Assembly (NCBI RefSeq): GCF_000321225.1
Contig: NW_004451009.1
Coordinates: 156,091-220,090, forward strand
Direction of reading: 5' to 3'
Source of the DNA: Odobenus rosmarus divergens
Taxonomy: Eukaryota > Chordata > Mammalia > Carnivora > Odobenidae
DNA length: 64,000 nucleotides
In this document: positions 35,904 to 48,285 of the stretch, in pieces
Position numbering within the stretch: position 1 is the stretch's first letter
How the letters are laid out: every line of letters begins with the position of its first letter
The notes under the pieces: generated by a model
The model's database searches: none
What the model was told of the DNA's origin: nothing
The model's input: the letters and a program-made list of their open reading frames with translations, nothing else
Position numbers and translations under genes: made by a program

Positions 35904-37344
35904 TCTAATAAATGTGTTTCTGTGTTCTGTGGAATATTCAGGTGGTGCTCATCTAAAGGTCTGACCTTCCTATAAGCATCACATTTGAAAACAAGGTCTA
36001 CAACTTGGCTACAGGGGTTATGAGTGTTTCAAAAGCATCATCAGGAACATTCTGTACAAATCCGCTCCCACTAAAGAAGCCCTAGAGTCAGTAACAGACC
36101 CTGAAGATTAGTGAATGGAGCCTCATCAAAGAAATCATACTAAGTGACCAGCCCTAGATATTTGCTTTGTGTTGCAGTAAACATCTACATATGTTTTACA
36201 GATTCTTTGTAAAAAACAAGGAAAATATTAAAAATAGAACTAGAAAGATTTCCTGTGACTTCTGTGCTGAGGAATTGCTGTCTAGCAGACCTTAAAGCAA
36301 AGCACACTATTTCATGGTCTCTTGGTGGCATAATTCAGGTATGGATGAGTAATGACAGCTCAAGGAGACAGCCATCGTCAGCTACCTTATGACCACTGGC
36401 TGACCATTTGTCTTCAGACCAAAATTCTTCATATGAAACTTCCTATTGACTTACACTCTAAAATCCAGGAGTAAAGTCCTCAACTGTGAACTCCTAAGGG
36501 CAAAGGGCTCCATCACCTTGGAAAACACATGGCAGCTCTTGAGGGATCGCCAAGTCTGTGGGATTCTCAAAGTTATGTAGATACTTTCATTCATTCGTGC
36601 CAAAGGTCTCCCAAATAAGACACCTTTAACAGATAGTGTTTTAAACGCCAAAATTAAGAATGTGTATTGATGCCTTTGTGGCCTGGGCAGGTGCCAGCTG
36701 GAGGCGATGTGGACATGAAGATGCAGGCCCTGTCGCTGCTCTGGGCAGGAGAGCAGTCTTAACGGGGTACAACGGCAGTGCCAACAGGGTGTGGAGCGGA
36801 GCAGGGAAGGCAGGGGTTGTGCACATCCCGTCCTGAGTCAGGAAATGCTTCTAGGGGTGAAGCATTTCATTCTTGTTATATGCTGAGCTGAGGATAAGTA
36901 GGGAATTTGGGGGTTTTTTGGGGGGGGAAGTATTGTCCTCCAAAATACTTCAAAAAACTGGATGAGTTACAACAAAAATTTTGTTAATGCTTAGTTAAGC
37001 TCGAAGATATTTTACAGGAAATCCCAGAGGTCAAACCCTCAACCAGAGTAGTTGGAACTGAAATTTTGGCTTCCCTGGGGATGATTTTGAGTCTACCAGA
37101 AATCTGATGCCCTGGGTTTCACTAACCACTCTGTTGAATGGAGACAAGTCTTCAGCCCGGGAAAGCGAGGACTTGGAATAAAGCCCCTGTATAAATACAC
37201 GTTACTCGGAGGACCTAATATCTCCCTTCTCCACGTGGAAAACACACCATTCATTTAAGAAGCTATCATTAGAGTCCTGCCTGCTTGTTTGGGGCTCAGA
37301 CTTGTACCCATCCCATGATCCAGGGCAGGACTTTCAGCTACAAC
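35904..37344. other. single-copy DNA with one G-run pair
   Basis: No gene was recognised. At 36909-36928 runs of 5 and 8 G flank a T tract. The rest has mixed composition, with short frames only. Confidence 0.45.
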
Positions 37345-37515
37345 TCTCTGCAATGAGAAATACATGGCAGTTGCTACATGTGATTATTGAGCACTTGAAA
37401 TGTGGCTTGTGGGAATGAGGAACTGGTTTTATGTTATTTACTTTCAGTTGATTTTTATTTAAGTGGCCCCATTTGGTCAGTGGCTGCCCCACTGGACGGG
37501 ACAGATGCTGTAAAC
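37345..37515. repeat. hAT-Charlie-type MER fragment (family uncertain)
   Basis: gattattgagcacttgaaat, gtggcttgtgggaatgagga and actggttttatgttattta, then gtcagtggctgccccactgg and acgggacagatgctg, match a common mammalian non-autonomous repeat with the ctattgagcacttgaaatgt and gtggctaccgtattggacag landmarks. I cannot name the exact family. Confidence 0.6.
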
Positions 37516-37649
37516 CACCCCCACCCAGCCGAGAAGGAACATGAAGTGGTCCCTTGAGGCCCCAATACTTCTCTCTGAAGGAGCACGTAATACACATTGC
37601 CGGCCCCTTGGATTTCCACAAAATCAGCTGATTATGAGCTTGAAGTCTT

Positions 37650-38130
37650 TAATTACAAAACACAAGAAAAGAGAGCTGCCATAAGCAAGATTCTGCAGAG
37701 AAAATAGCAAAATTAGACCCTCAAGGGCTTCAGACATTGAAATCATCAGATGGAGCATCTAAAACAAGTATGTGTAAAGAATTTAAACAAAAAATTATAA
37801 AATTAAAAATATAAGGAAGAAACTGGAGACAACCAAAAATTAGCAGTTAGATTTTGGAAAGAATCAAATAGAACTTCTAAAATGCACACACGTAAATATG
37901 CATATTTTAAGTGGAAAATCTCTATGTTACTTTAAGCAACATTATAGACACACTTCAGGAAATATTTCATAGGCCAGAAGACACTTCTGTAAATATTACC
38001 CAGAATGAAAACTAAACTACAGAGTTAAAATATGAGAAATAAATAAAGCCAAAAACTAGACATGAGAACAGAGAATCACATGCATGGAAGGAACAATGGT
38101 TGGAAATCTGTGTGAATAAGCCCATAAGGA
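37650..38130 (+). repeat. old L1 (L1M type) ORF1-region relic
   Basis: The A-rich text with attgaaatcatcagatggag, caaatagaacttctaaaatg and aaatattacccagaatgaaa resembles the 5'/ORF1 part of old L1s. It is heavily decayed, with no frame over 60 codons. Confidence 0.5.
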
Positions 38131-41100
38131 GGTATCGCTACATCCCTGCCAGAATGAGACTGGTAATAAATAGTGTTGGAAAATAGGTTCTCATGACCCG
38201 AGGCTGGCGAGTCCTGCCAGCCGCACTTGCTTCAGTGTGGGGCGCACGTGTGCGATACCCACAGACTCTGCCTCCACGTTGTGCCCAAGACATCTGCGTG
38301 CGCTCGGGTCGGGAGACGTGCACCTGGCCGTCTCATTCTTCGTCCTGCATGGAAACAGCCCTGGTGTGGGGAATAAACTTCAGCGTATTTATCCGGTGGC
38401 TGTTGGACCGTAATGAAGATGCACACAGCAACACGGCACTGCTCGATAGAGCGTGGGCACCACCGTGAGAGAGAGAACCTAGACACAAAATAAAGTTGGC
38501 CAACAGATGCCTTTCCTTGCCGTGCTGGAAGCCATCAGGAGCCACCTCGTGGAGGAACGCAGGCAGTGAGCACAGGCCTGGCTGTTGGTGCTGGACGGCC
38601 CTCGGTCCGGCTGGGGCTGTGCTCACCCCGACATCTTTCAAGTTAAGGTTGTCCCGCGGCCCCATGCACACTTCCCCACAAGCTCTGCAAGGGTGATGCT
38701 CTGACAAAGATATTTGACTAAACAGGCAACCACAGGTCGCTCTGAAGTGACTCTTAGGAAAGATTTATCTGTTTTTCTAAGCTGAGTGTTTGACGATCCT
38801 TTCCAGGAACAACAAAAAAGAGAGACAGTTGAACATAAGGAAGTACACAGCTACTGGGGACTGTGAAGGGGTGTCCAGATAATGTTTTCAGTCCGTGCGC
38901 TCTCTCCGCAGTGGGCCTGCCAGACGCCCGCTCGCCGGTATCTGAAGCCGCTGAATGTCCGCTGTCCCCACGCAGGAGCAGCTCCAGCCACAGTCCCAAC
39001 GTGCCCACCCAGGTGTGCTCTCAGGATTTCTGATGCACAAGGGACTCACGGCAACCCCGGTGGGGTGTGCTTGTTTCCCAGGAGGGACCTCCTCTGCAGA
39101 AGTCTCAGGGAAGAATCCAGGGAACAGCCTCTGTGGTTTGACCCTTCATTAAGTTTTCCTTAAAACTGAATAATTCTGATGGAACCCAAAGCAGCTCTGG
39201 TAGCTGGTTCTGAACAGGCACAGCTAACCCACATGGGCCGGCAGCCCTAAACGATGCTCTTAAACCACCATATCTTCATTCATTATGTCATTCACTGTCC
39301 ACCCGGTCCCCAGACATTTACTGATCTCTTCCAATGGCCAGACGCCGAATCCCTGGAGACCCAAACTTGCAGCATGGTGGCTCCTACGGGTTCCTGCGTG
39401 GCTTCATTCTTGTGCTGTGACAAGCTGCACCCTAGTCTCAGCCTCCTGGCCTCTAACTTCCTTTTCACAGGCTCACCCAAACTCCTGCTGACCCAGCCGT
39501 GCCCACAGCCCAGCCCTTCTGATGGGAGGCACACATTTCTCAGCCAGCTTGGGTTTGGGGTTGACGTGGGGCTGTGAGCTCCAGAGAGCTGGGCATCTCC
39601 AAATAAAGATACAGACTGTTCTCGAAAGCCAAGTGACCCCAACATGAGGAGCAAAGTGAGTGTCATAAATGCCCTAAGTGTGAAATACAGCCAGACAGGA
39701 AAACATACAGGTTAGGAGAACCTGGCGTATGCAGTGTTTATCGGATACCAGCACTGCTCACTGTAAATACCTATTTCACCATATGAACACTGCTCTTTCC
39801 AGTAGGGAATGCATCAGCCGCACGGAGTCCCTGAGCCTTGAAAGGTGGCCCGTCCAAGTCGATGTGCAGGAAGTATAAAATGCACACACAGTTTATAGAC
39901 TCCATACACAAGAGAAATACAAAATAATCTTCATGTTCATTGCACGTTGAAATGGTAATGTTTGGGATATATTGTGTTAAATAATACATATTATTAAACT
40001 AACATCACCAATGTCTTTTCATGGTCCCCAATGTGGCAACTGGAAGAACTAGATGAACCCCTGTGGATCCCTAGACTCCTGTTGGTGGTCCTAATCCACA
40101 TGGTTCTCTAAGAGTGTGTCACAGACACACAAAGAAGGAGAATTGGAGGGGAAACGTGTCGGGAATGAGGAGGCATCCATGGGTGACAGTCTCTGTCTGA
40201 AGCCCATGCTTTGAAACTTATTGCTAGTGATTTGCTTTCCAAAATGGGTTCAATGTAAGGATGTGGGTTCATGAAACTTTTAAACTAACACTGAAACCTT
40301 TCACCACCCTGTTTCTCTGATACTTTCCTCCACCCGCCATCCAGCCCCCTGGAATGCCCCTTGACCCCCGCCCCACCCTGGCTCCCTATGCTGCCCTGAC
40401 CGCAGCGTGCCTGTCAGAAAGGGACCCTCCAACGACCCACGACTTCAGGGCCTGTCCCCTTCCATCCGATCTCCCAGGATCTAAGTCCGCAGGCCCCTTG
40501 CCACCAAAGATGTGGGCCCTGGCTCATGGGGTCAGTTGGGAATTGTGCAGACACACCTCCCCCGGCGATTCTGAAGTCAGAGCGAAATCACTCGTGCTGT
40601 CACCGCCCTGCACCTCTCCGACTGTGTCGTCCTTCTGTTCCGGACCAACTTTCACTAGAACTACATCTCTGTCACCACCCATTACGTAATCGTCCTGCAG
40701 TGCTAGATTTGCAAGCAAGCGCTGTATTACCGGGGGGCGCACCCACACAGAGCAGCGTCCTACCGGTCCCTGAAACGCAGCACAGTGAGAGAGCGCGGGG
40801 AGAAGGTGACCCCTGTGGACGAGGTCTGGGAGCTCCTCCTGCAACACGGGCAAGTGCGGTCCCATCATTCCCTATAGCTGCTCAGACTGAAACAAGTCTT
40901 CTCTCAAACACCTGCAACCACACCCGCTCTGACAATCTGGGGAAAACATGTGCCAATTTGTCTCACCGTTATTAAATGTTTTATCTACTTGTATACCACC
41001 TCCTCAAGGAGGAGAAACTTCCCCGTGGCCAAGGTCCAACCTCACGATCCAGACTACGAGAGCGCCTCGTTTGCTTGCCGTGTGTGTGGCAAACGCCCGT

Positions 41101-43624
41101 GGACTGGGTTCAGACACTGGAGGTTCTGTGGGCAGGAAGCAATGAGCCTTTTCCATTCCCGCACTGCGTTTTAGTCAATTTCAGTTTTACCCAAGAGTGG
41201 CTCAGGAGTAAAGAATTCAAAGTCTTGGTCAAAGCTTGAAATTGAATCCTGTGGAAATTCTTTGGGGTCGGTTGGCTTTGGTTGATGGCCTGCTGGGTTT
41301 TCGGTATTTTCCACCAGCCCACATTCCATTCGAATTGGCACGCCCTGGCCGCATCGGTGCAGACAAGCGGGTGCCAGGGCATCCGGACTCAGACGAGAAA
41401 GGAGGCTGGGAGGAAGACATACAGCGGACTTGTCCGAGAATCGGGGGCTCAACACGGAAGCCGGCCTGAGCCGTGTGGCTAACCTGAGACTAGTTAACCT
41501 CAGGACTGGTTAACTCGGTCCAAAGCCCTGAAGCCCTCCAGGAAAAATAAATCATCTGAGCTGCTCGTTGCCGTCACTGAAGGAGAAGACAGTCGCTGGT
41601 GGGACAGGACTGGATCATCTGTTCACTCCCATCTGTTCTCTCTCCCCTGCGAGCAGCCAGCGCAACATGGACGTCTGGTCCAGGGTAACCTCAGAAGTCA
41701 GTCTCCTCTGATTGAAGCACCCCCTTCTCCACTCAGGGTCCACAGGGGTTCAACCCCACTGGCCTGTACCCTCTACCTTGTCCGGGGGCTCTTTATGTTT
41801 GGGTGGCTGTCCCTCTAACAGTGAGGTGGTGGTCTGGTGTTCCTGGCAGGGAAGAGCCCTGCGGCCAGCCTAGTTGCTGGGATGGCCCCTCTCCCTCCTG
41901 TTCCTGGTGTTGACGCTACAGAAACTTGGCACCAGGGTCCAGTCGAAGCCTGAGTGCGCACGGAGAGAGTGTGGGCAGGGAACACACGGGAGCGCCTGGG
42001 CTCAATCAGCCTCTGTCCTCATAGCGAAACACCTGGGAGAGGGCCCTCTGGCCAGAACCCAGGGTTTCCCATGGATGTGCACACAGGAGCTGACAGGGTT
42101 TGGCCACAGTCTCCATGTGCTGGGAGCAGGGGGAAAGGAGGCCCCGGACCCAGGCCTGCAGAGGGGAACAGCCCCGGGCATCCTGGAGGGATGGCCTCCA
42201 GCCTCTCATGGCAGAAAACATGCTGCCCAGGGATCGCCCTCTGGGGTTCTGGGGAGGGTGACGGCCGACCCAAGCCAAGACTCCCATGCAGTGTCCACTG
42301 GCGTGTCTGGTGGGGGGAGACTTCTCCGGAACATGTCCTGTTGCATCCAAGGAGGGCTCTGGGCTCTATGCCAGGTGGCTGCCTTTCTGGGAGGAGCTGC
42401 GGCCTACCTCCCTCCTACATTCCAGAATGTGCCAAGTTTGTTGCTTCCCCTCAGGTTCCTGAGAAAGTCTGAGACCAGACATGAGACGCCAGTCCCAGCT
42501 CATCATTCAGCTGCCCGAGCCGCAGGCCCTACCTCTCCCATGAGGAGCTGGGGACATGATGTTGGGTGTGTGAGCCCCAAAGTGAATCTTTTCACAGAGG
42601 TTTTATCAGAAATCCAGGGTTCAGCTGCAGTGACACCCCCAACCAGCTGCTTTGCAAGCTTGCCTTATTTTTCATAATTAAAAAAAAAAATTCTAGGAAG
42701 CTGTGTGCAACATATTTCACACTTGAGTCTCTATTTCCGTCATTGATCCTGAGATGAACTGTAATTAATGAATTCGAGAACGCCTGTTAAAATTCCCCAA
42801 GCAGCATGTGACACCAGAGCATTGCAGTGACCTCCCCCACCCGGCAGGCCTGTGAGGCCAGTCGTGAGTCTGTCCCTGAGTGCGCAGGGCACCCCTGAGG
42901 TTGGTGGTCAGGGGAGCAAATGCAGAACCGGGAGCAGGACATGCAAGAAGGAACCAGCGCAGGTGACATGATAAGGCATCGGATGATCCTGGCAATATCT
43001 GCACAGTTCATAAAACTAGGAAGAGGGCAGGGGTCGAAAAGGAGTGAGAATGAGAATCTGGAAGGAGACCGTACGCCTGTGGACGTCCGGACGCATCTGC
43101 CACGTGACCGACGGGGAGACAAGAAGAAAGCAAAGCTGGGGAGTGAGGCCTGGTTTTGAATGTATGTACTTGCATTGCTGCTAAGAAAAAGAACTGCTTG
43201 ATTCTTATGTCTAGAACCAATTCTTGACTATTTCGGCAGCAACTGTGGGAAACCAAGTGTGCAGGGAAACCGAGGAACGACCTAGCACAGACTTATAACT
43301 GATGAACCGGACTGCGGCTGGTGTGGCCAGCTCAGAGACCAATGTACCCTCTTCCAGTCAGTTGCTTTAAATCAAGTAGTTAGTACAGGAAGTCATGTGA
43401 ACCCCACGGGGGCCACACACACTTTCCCCAACACAAGCCCCTGCGGAAGGAGTGTTCTCAGACCCTTGGGAGACTCCATGCCAGAGTCGGTCCACGTGGC
43501 CCCGTCCTGGAGACCTGCGTGGGCTTGCTGGCACTTTCTGGCAACACCATGTTCCTGTACAGCACGCGTTCTTGGGTGGCTCGAGCAAAACATAAATAGG
43601 AAGGTGACAGATAGAAGCCTGAAT
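38131..43624. other. GC-rich single-copy block, no gene recognised
   Basis: This is the longest stretch without a confident repeat. It holds many overlapping frames on both strands, the longest being 267 codons at 41874-42677, which has no recognisable domain and is shadowed by long frames on the opposite strand. 39270-39350 (cattcattatgtcattcact, agacatttactgatc) may be a diverged L2 or MIR-class piece. A near-duplicate pair, gactagttaac and gactggttaac, sits at about 41490-41513. No CpG island edge or clear splice-bounded exon was identified. Confidence 0.45.
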
Positions 43625-43770
43625 AAACAGTAATTACATTAACTGTAAATCAACTAAATGCTCTAGAGAAGATAAAGATTGTCAGACTGCACCTAAAACA
43701 CTTTCATACTCTATGCTGGCTAACTGAACATAATAAAAAATAAATAAGTAAAAATAAAAACAATATCGAA
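43625..43770 (+). repeat. composite L1 scraps with A-rich tail
   Basis: agtaattacattaactgtaa and gataaagattgtcag resemble the ORF2 endonuclease region. tatgctggctaactgaacat, followed by an aataaaaaataaataag tail, resembles an L1 3' end. This is probably a deleted copy in which the ORF2 start has been joined to the tail. Confidence 0.5.
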
Positions 43771-44277
43771 AAAACACCTGCATGTTGTTAAAATAATGCA
43801 TATACTAAATGTAAGGGCACATAAGCTTGAAAGTCAGTACAAAACAGAGTGCGAAGGCACTGACAAGTACATGCGCCTGGCTACGCTGATACAGGATGGG
43901 GCATCCGGGCTCCTACGGAAACAGAGGGGCAAGGAAATGAGCTCGTCTAACAGGGAGAGGGTGTGGACTCTGGCGGGATGGGACAGCACAGGGAGGGAGT
44001 GCGGCCCTACTCCCTGAACAGCTGGTCCCATGTGCGGTCCCGGGTTCAGGCACCGCCTCCCCCATGCAGACGCCTCGCCCACCTCAGTCCTGCCCCGCAG
44101 GTGCCCAGTTCCCGTTCTCGGACACACACGATCCTGCCGCTGCTCAAGCTGTGGTGCCAGGCGCTGCTGGTGGAGTCCAGGGGCCTCCAGCTGTAGCCCC
44201 GTTCTCTGGGGGGTGAACCCCGTGGGGCCAGCGCAATGCCCGTCCCCCAAAAGATCTCCACTCCCTACTCCCCAGAA
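43771..44277. other. single-copy DNA, nothing recognised
   Basis: Mixed to GC-rich sequence. A 173-codon antisense frame (43834-44355) overlaps the neighbouring LTR-like repeat and is not credible as a gene. Confidence 0.45.
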
Positions 44278-44620
44278 TCCCTGCATTTGCTGTGTTACAT
44301 GGGAAACAGGAATTACGATTATGGGTGCAACTAGGGTTAATGAGTCAGCCTTCAATGGGGAGGTTAATTATCTGGATTATCCAGATGAGCTCAACACAAT
44401 CACAGGGGTCATAAATGGGAGGGACACACCCAGGGACAGCATCTCGAGAAACACTCAGCCGGCCTTCCCTGGTTTTGAAAAAGGAAGGGCCATGAGCCAA
44501 GGAACTTGGGCAGCTTCCAGTGTCTGGGGCCTCCAGAGAAGAGCACAGCCCTGCTGACACCTCAATTTTCTCCTCTAAGAACTATCTCAGACTTGACAGC
44601 TGCAAGATAGTAAGTGCAGA
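44278..44620 (+). repeat. MLT1-like LTR (ERVL-MaLR)
   Basis: Landmarks in order: tgttacatgggaaacaggaa, tatctggattatccagatga, caacacaatcacaggggtca, ggccatgagccaaggaactt, gggcctccagagaagagcac, agccctgctgacacctcaat and agacttgacagctgcaagat. They follow the MaLR LTR pattern of pre-mammalian-radiation relics. There is no internal coding sequence. Confidence 0.6.
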
Positions 44621-47600
44621 GGAATCATGTGGGCCACTGAGTCTGTGGTAGTCTGTGACGGCAACCGCAGGAAGCCAAGAGGTCCCCGTCCTCAGGCGGG
44701 TGTCTGTGTCCGCAGCAAGGACGACAGCCCAGACCCCCTTCCCTCGCCCAGAGCTGTCCTTCCTCACACTGGGCTTCCATGGGAGACTTGTCCAAACCTG
44801 CAACACAGATTTCACAGAAGGCCCAGGGGTTCTGGACACAAGCAATCCAGTGCCTCCCCAAAGACAGGCTCATCAGCTTGACCTGTGAGCCGGCTCACCG
44901 CCACTTAAATGACTAAGAGGATAACTCAAGAAGACTTAGAACACAGGAAGTCTGATCTTGGTGATTTGCTGAGTTGAGTTATGAAGAGAAGGGCCAGCAG
45001 CACGTCCACCCGGAATTTTAGGACCTGCTTCCTTGGAAGTCCTAGAGGACTCCAGACTCGTGCGTGTGGCAGAAAAGCAGAGAAAGGAGTAAGCACAGAG
45101 GGCTGCATGGTGACAGGACTCATGGGGGCTTCGAAGCATCACAGTAGAGGCAGACGCTCTGGCGTGAGGCACCCGGGCTGGAGCCTCCGGCCGTGCCCAC
45201 ATAGACCTGGCTGTGCCAAGCGGGTATTCCAGGACTCAGGCCGTTACCACCTGAAGAGATCACAACCACAGCACCTGGCTCCTCAGGCTTCTCAGGAATC
45301 AGAGGCACAGCAGAGCACTGAAGCAGGTGTGTGCTATGCCCATGCCACACCCCTGAGCTGCCTCTGCTCTCGGCCACAGCCGTGCCAGGCATCCTGTGTG
45401 TGGGATGCAAGCACCTGCCTCTCTCTGCTTCTTTGATCCAGGGCTATCTCTGAGCCCCAGAGGCCAGCTCAGCCAGGAAAGGGGGCTACTGAGAGATCTC
45501 AGGAGGCCCATGGACAAGTGTCCCAGCCTGCGTCCCTCAGAGGCACCACCTCCCAGGTCGCAGGGGAATCGGGCCTCCGTGTCCAAGCAGCTACCTGGGA
45601 AGATGCACCTGGACGGACCTTTCCTCCTGTCGTGTTTGACTCCTTCCTCCTTCACTCCCATTGCCTTTGCACAACTCCCAGGTTGGCCAACCCAACTAGC
45701 GCCCAAGTGCTGGTCAGAGGCTCTGCTTTCAGAAGGCAAGACACAGGCCAGCACAACACAAGGACAGGACCACAGGCAGTCATACGCTGACCCATGGGCA
45801 GTTGGGAGCTCATCCCAAAGAGAGACAGAGGGTCAAGGTGAGAAATAGATTCAAGTAGACCAGATGGCTGGGAGTGCTGAGAGCCAGACTTACGGGTTTG
45901 CCTTCATTATGGAGAGGAGAATCCACCACAGGCCTTTAAATGAAAATGCTTGTCCACAGTCCCCAACGTTGCCCTGAGGCTCTGTGTGTGCCACAGTGGA
46001 CTCATGGGGGTGCCACGGGGTATTTTAAATTGAGAGAAATATGGCGACATCTGTCTGTAGAACTGTTAGCTTGAGGTCATTCTCTTCCACCAACCCTCAC
46101 ATTTCTTCCCATGATGGCGTGTCTTTGCTGGGTTTTCTCCAGTTGCTGGGATGGAAAGATTTGTGCAGAAATGAGGACATGGGCGTGGCAGTCTGCTTCC
46201 ACAGTGCAGGGAGTCATGCTACGCTCAAGGGGATGCAAACACGTTAGTCTTTGAACCTAACTACTTCATAAAAGGAACTGTCAGATATTTCCTTTGTCCT
46301 AGGGGCATCATGAAGAAAAGTTATTTCAGCTCAAAGGGTGTCGTGAACTGAGGAATCAGGGGCCTCTGTTCTGGCGGATCAGTCACCTGTTACGTTAGGG
46401 AAAGGCCTTGTCATCCAGAGGCTCACAGGAATAAGGAGAATCTGCAGTACACTGAGGTTAGGCAGGGTGAACACCAGCTATTCTGGGAAATTCAAAGAGA
46501 CACCAGGCAGAAGTGCATTCCACTATAAGCTCCCAATTCAAGAGGGGAGAGAAAGAAAATCCCAGTAACCAGATGGGCTCCACAGCTCCCTGCAGCTGTG
46601 TGGCAGACCCAGCCAGCCTCACTCTGGGCCTCAGCATCTTTTCCATGGCCTTCCCAAGAGCCTCCACCACTGCTGTGGATTCCAGGCAGGGGCGAAAACT
46701 CTTTCCCTCTAAGCTTTAGAAGGTGTCGGACCCAGAGGAGAGGCCAAATCACCTCCCCGTGTCAGGGAGAACGTCCTGCTGGAGTGACGGCAGAAGTGAC
46801 CAGTGTTCACTGGGTGACGAAGCCTAATCTTTTCCATGGAGCTCAGAGCAGCTGGGGAGGGATACTCCAAACTACCAGATAATTTATGGACAAAACTGTG
46901 TTTTCGCTATTGCATACATGCTTGTTTCCTCCTTCCTGTGTATCCGTAGCCAGACACGTTCTGCCTTCACGTAAAAGATGTATGTTGCTCTAGTATTTGC
47001 TAATTCAAGTCACACTATTTTTTTAAGTCTGTCTTGCTGTGACTGGCGTAAGGCCTGGCAACTTTTCACGGTATGGCAGCCAGTGAGAGTGGAATTTTTT
47101 GGTTGCCTCAATGTGCTCTGGATGGAGGAGGAAGGAGGCGGTAATGAGTCGTAGTGTTACTCGTCCAGGCGGCGACAGGGAGGTATGCGACCAGAAAAGA
47201 GCAAATGGATCTGTGAGCAAGATGGCGGCTTTGCATTCAGGAGCCTTCCCTCCGGAGCCCAGATCTCCCATCGGGAGGAACAGTGTAGTGGGGGCAGCTG
47301 AGGGGCCCTGACGTGGATGCCAGCAGCCGGGAACTCTGAGGCAGCTGGTGTTTTCAGCTTCTGATTTCAGCACACTGTAAAAATACGTTACGACCTTTCC
47401 AAAAAGGCATTTCCCTCCAACCGCACACATGTTAAGAAATAAACTCTTCCTTGCTTCCCCCATTTTTATTAACACAAAGCAATGTGGATACCAGATTACT
47501 GACAGTCAGCTCCATTAAAAACCCAAGCACCTAAAATGGAGAACGTGTCTTCAAGTTCACACGCCCCAGCTGCCTTACATTGAAGCTGCTTATTGCCAGG

Positions 47601-47880
47601 ATCAAAACTCTCTTTCTGGAAAACCAGGTTCCTTCCTCTTGGAGGTAACGCATCCTGCTAAAAATGGTATCATGAAGTAAAGCCTTCTTCCGAGAACAAA
47701 GCCAGCTGTGAGAGGCAGGAATGTCATGGACCTGAGGCCCAGAACAGGCACCCTGCCGAAGACAGACGTGGATTTAAGTCCTTTTCTAGTTGTGTGCACA
47801 AAGTATGATAAGGAAAATCAAAGCAAAGTAAAAAAACAATCAAAATGTGCTTGCCAGGCCTGTCCTTTGCAACCTATTTT
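44621..47880. other. GC-rich single-copy DNA, no gene recognised
   Basis: Overlapping frames of 145-151 codons occur on both strands (44981-45436, 45299-45754, 45396-45848, 47023-47475), with no domains. GC content falls from about 46.0 kb. No named repeat could be assigned. Confidence 0.45.
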
Positions 47881-47981
47881 ATGAAAAGAAAGAAATAAGA
47901 AAGGAAGGAAGAAAGAGAGAGAGGGAAGGAGGGAAGGAAGGAGAGAGGGAGGGAGGAAGGAAGGGAGGAAGAAAGAAAGAA

Positions 47982-48014
<33 letters not shown>

Positions 48015-48075
48015 AAGAAAGAAAGAAAGAAGAAAGAAAGAAAGAAAGAAGAAAGAAAGAAGAAAGAAAAAGAAA

Positions 48076-48112
<37 letters not shown>

Positions 48113-48190
48113 AGAAAGAAAGAAAGAAAGGAAGGAAGGAGAGAGGGAGGGAGGAAGGAAGGGAGGAAGAAAGAAAGAAAAAGAAAGAAA

Positions 48191-48267
<77 letters not shown>

Positions 48268-48285
48268 AAAGAAAAAAGAAAGATC
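47881..48285. repeat. long (GAAA)n/(GGAA)n purine microsatellite, internally duplicated
   Basis: About 400 bases of the plus strand are almost only A and G: gaaa units with ggaa/gagg-rich blocks. A 64-bp stretch at 47932-47995 recurs exactly at 48130-48193 (offset 198), which points to a tandem duplication of about 198 bp within the tract. The open frames across it (Lys/Glu/Arg-rich) are composition artefacts. Confidence 0.95.

Noticed and set aside
40950..41174. 74-codon frame with a CRVCGK zinc-finger-like start
   Set aside because: The spacing to the following His and Cys does not fit a C2H2 or C2HC finger, no second finger follows, and other frames overlap.
41874..42677. 267-codon open frame on the plus strand, the longest in the window
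   Set aside because: GC-rich DNA with parallel long frames in other phases and on the opposite strand; no domain. The leucine-rich start looks signal-like but nothing supports translation.
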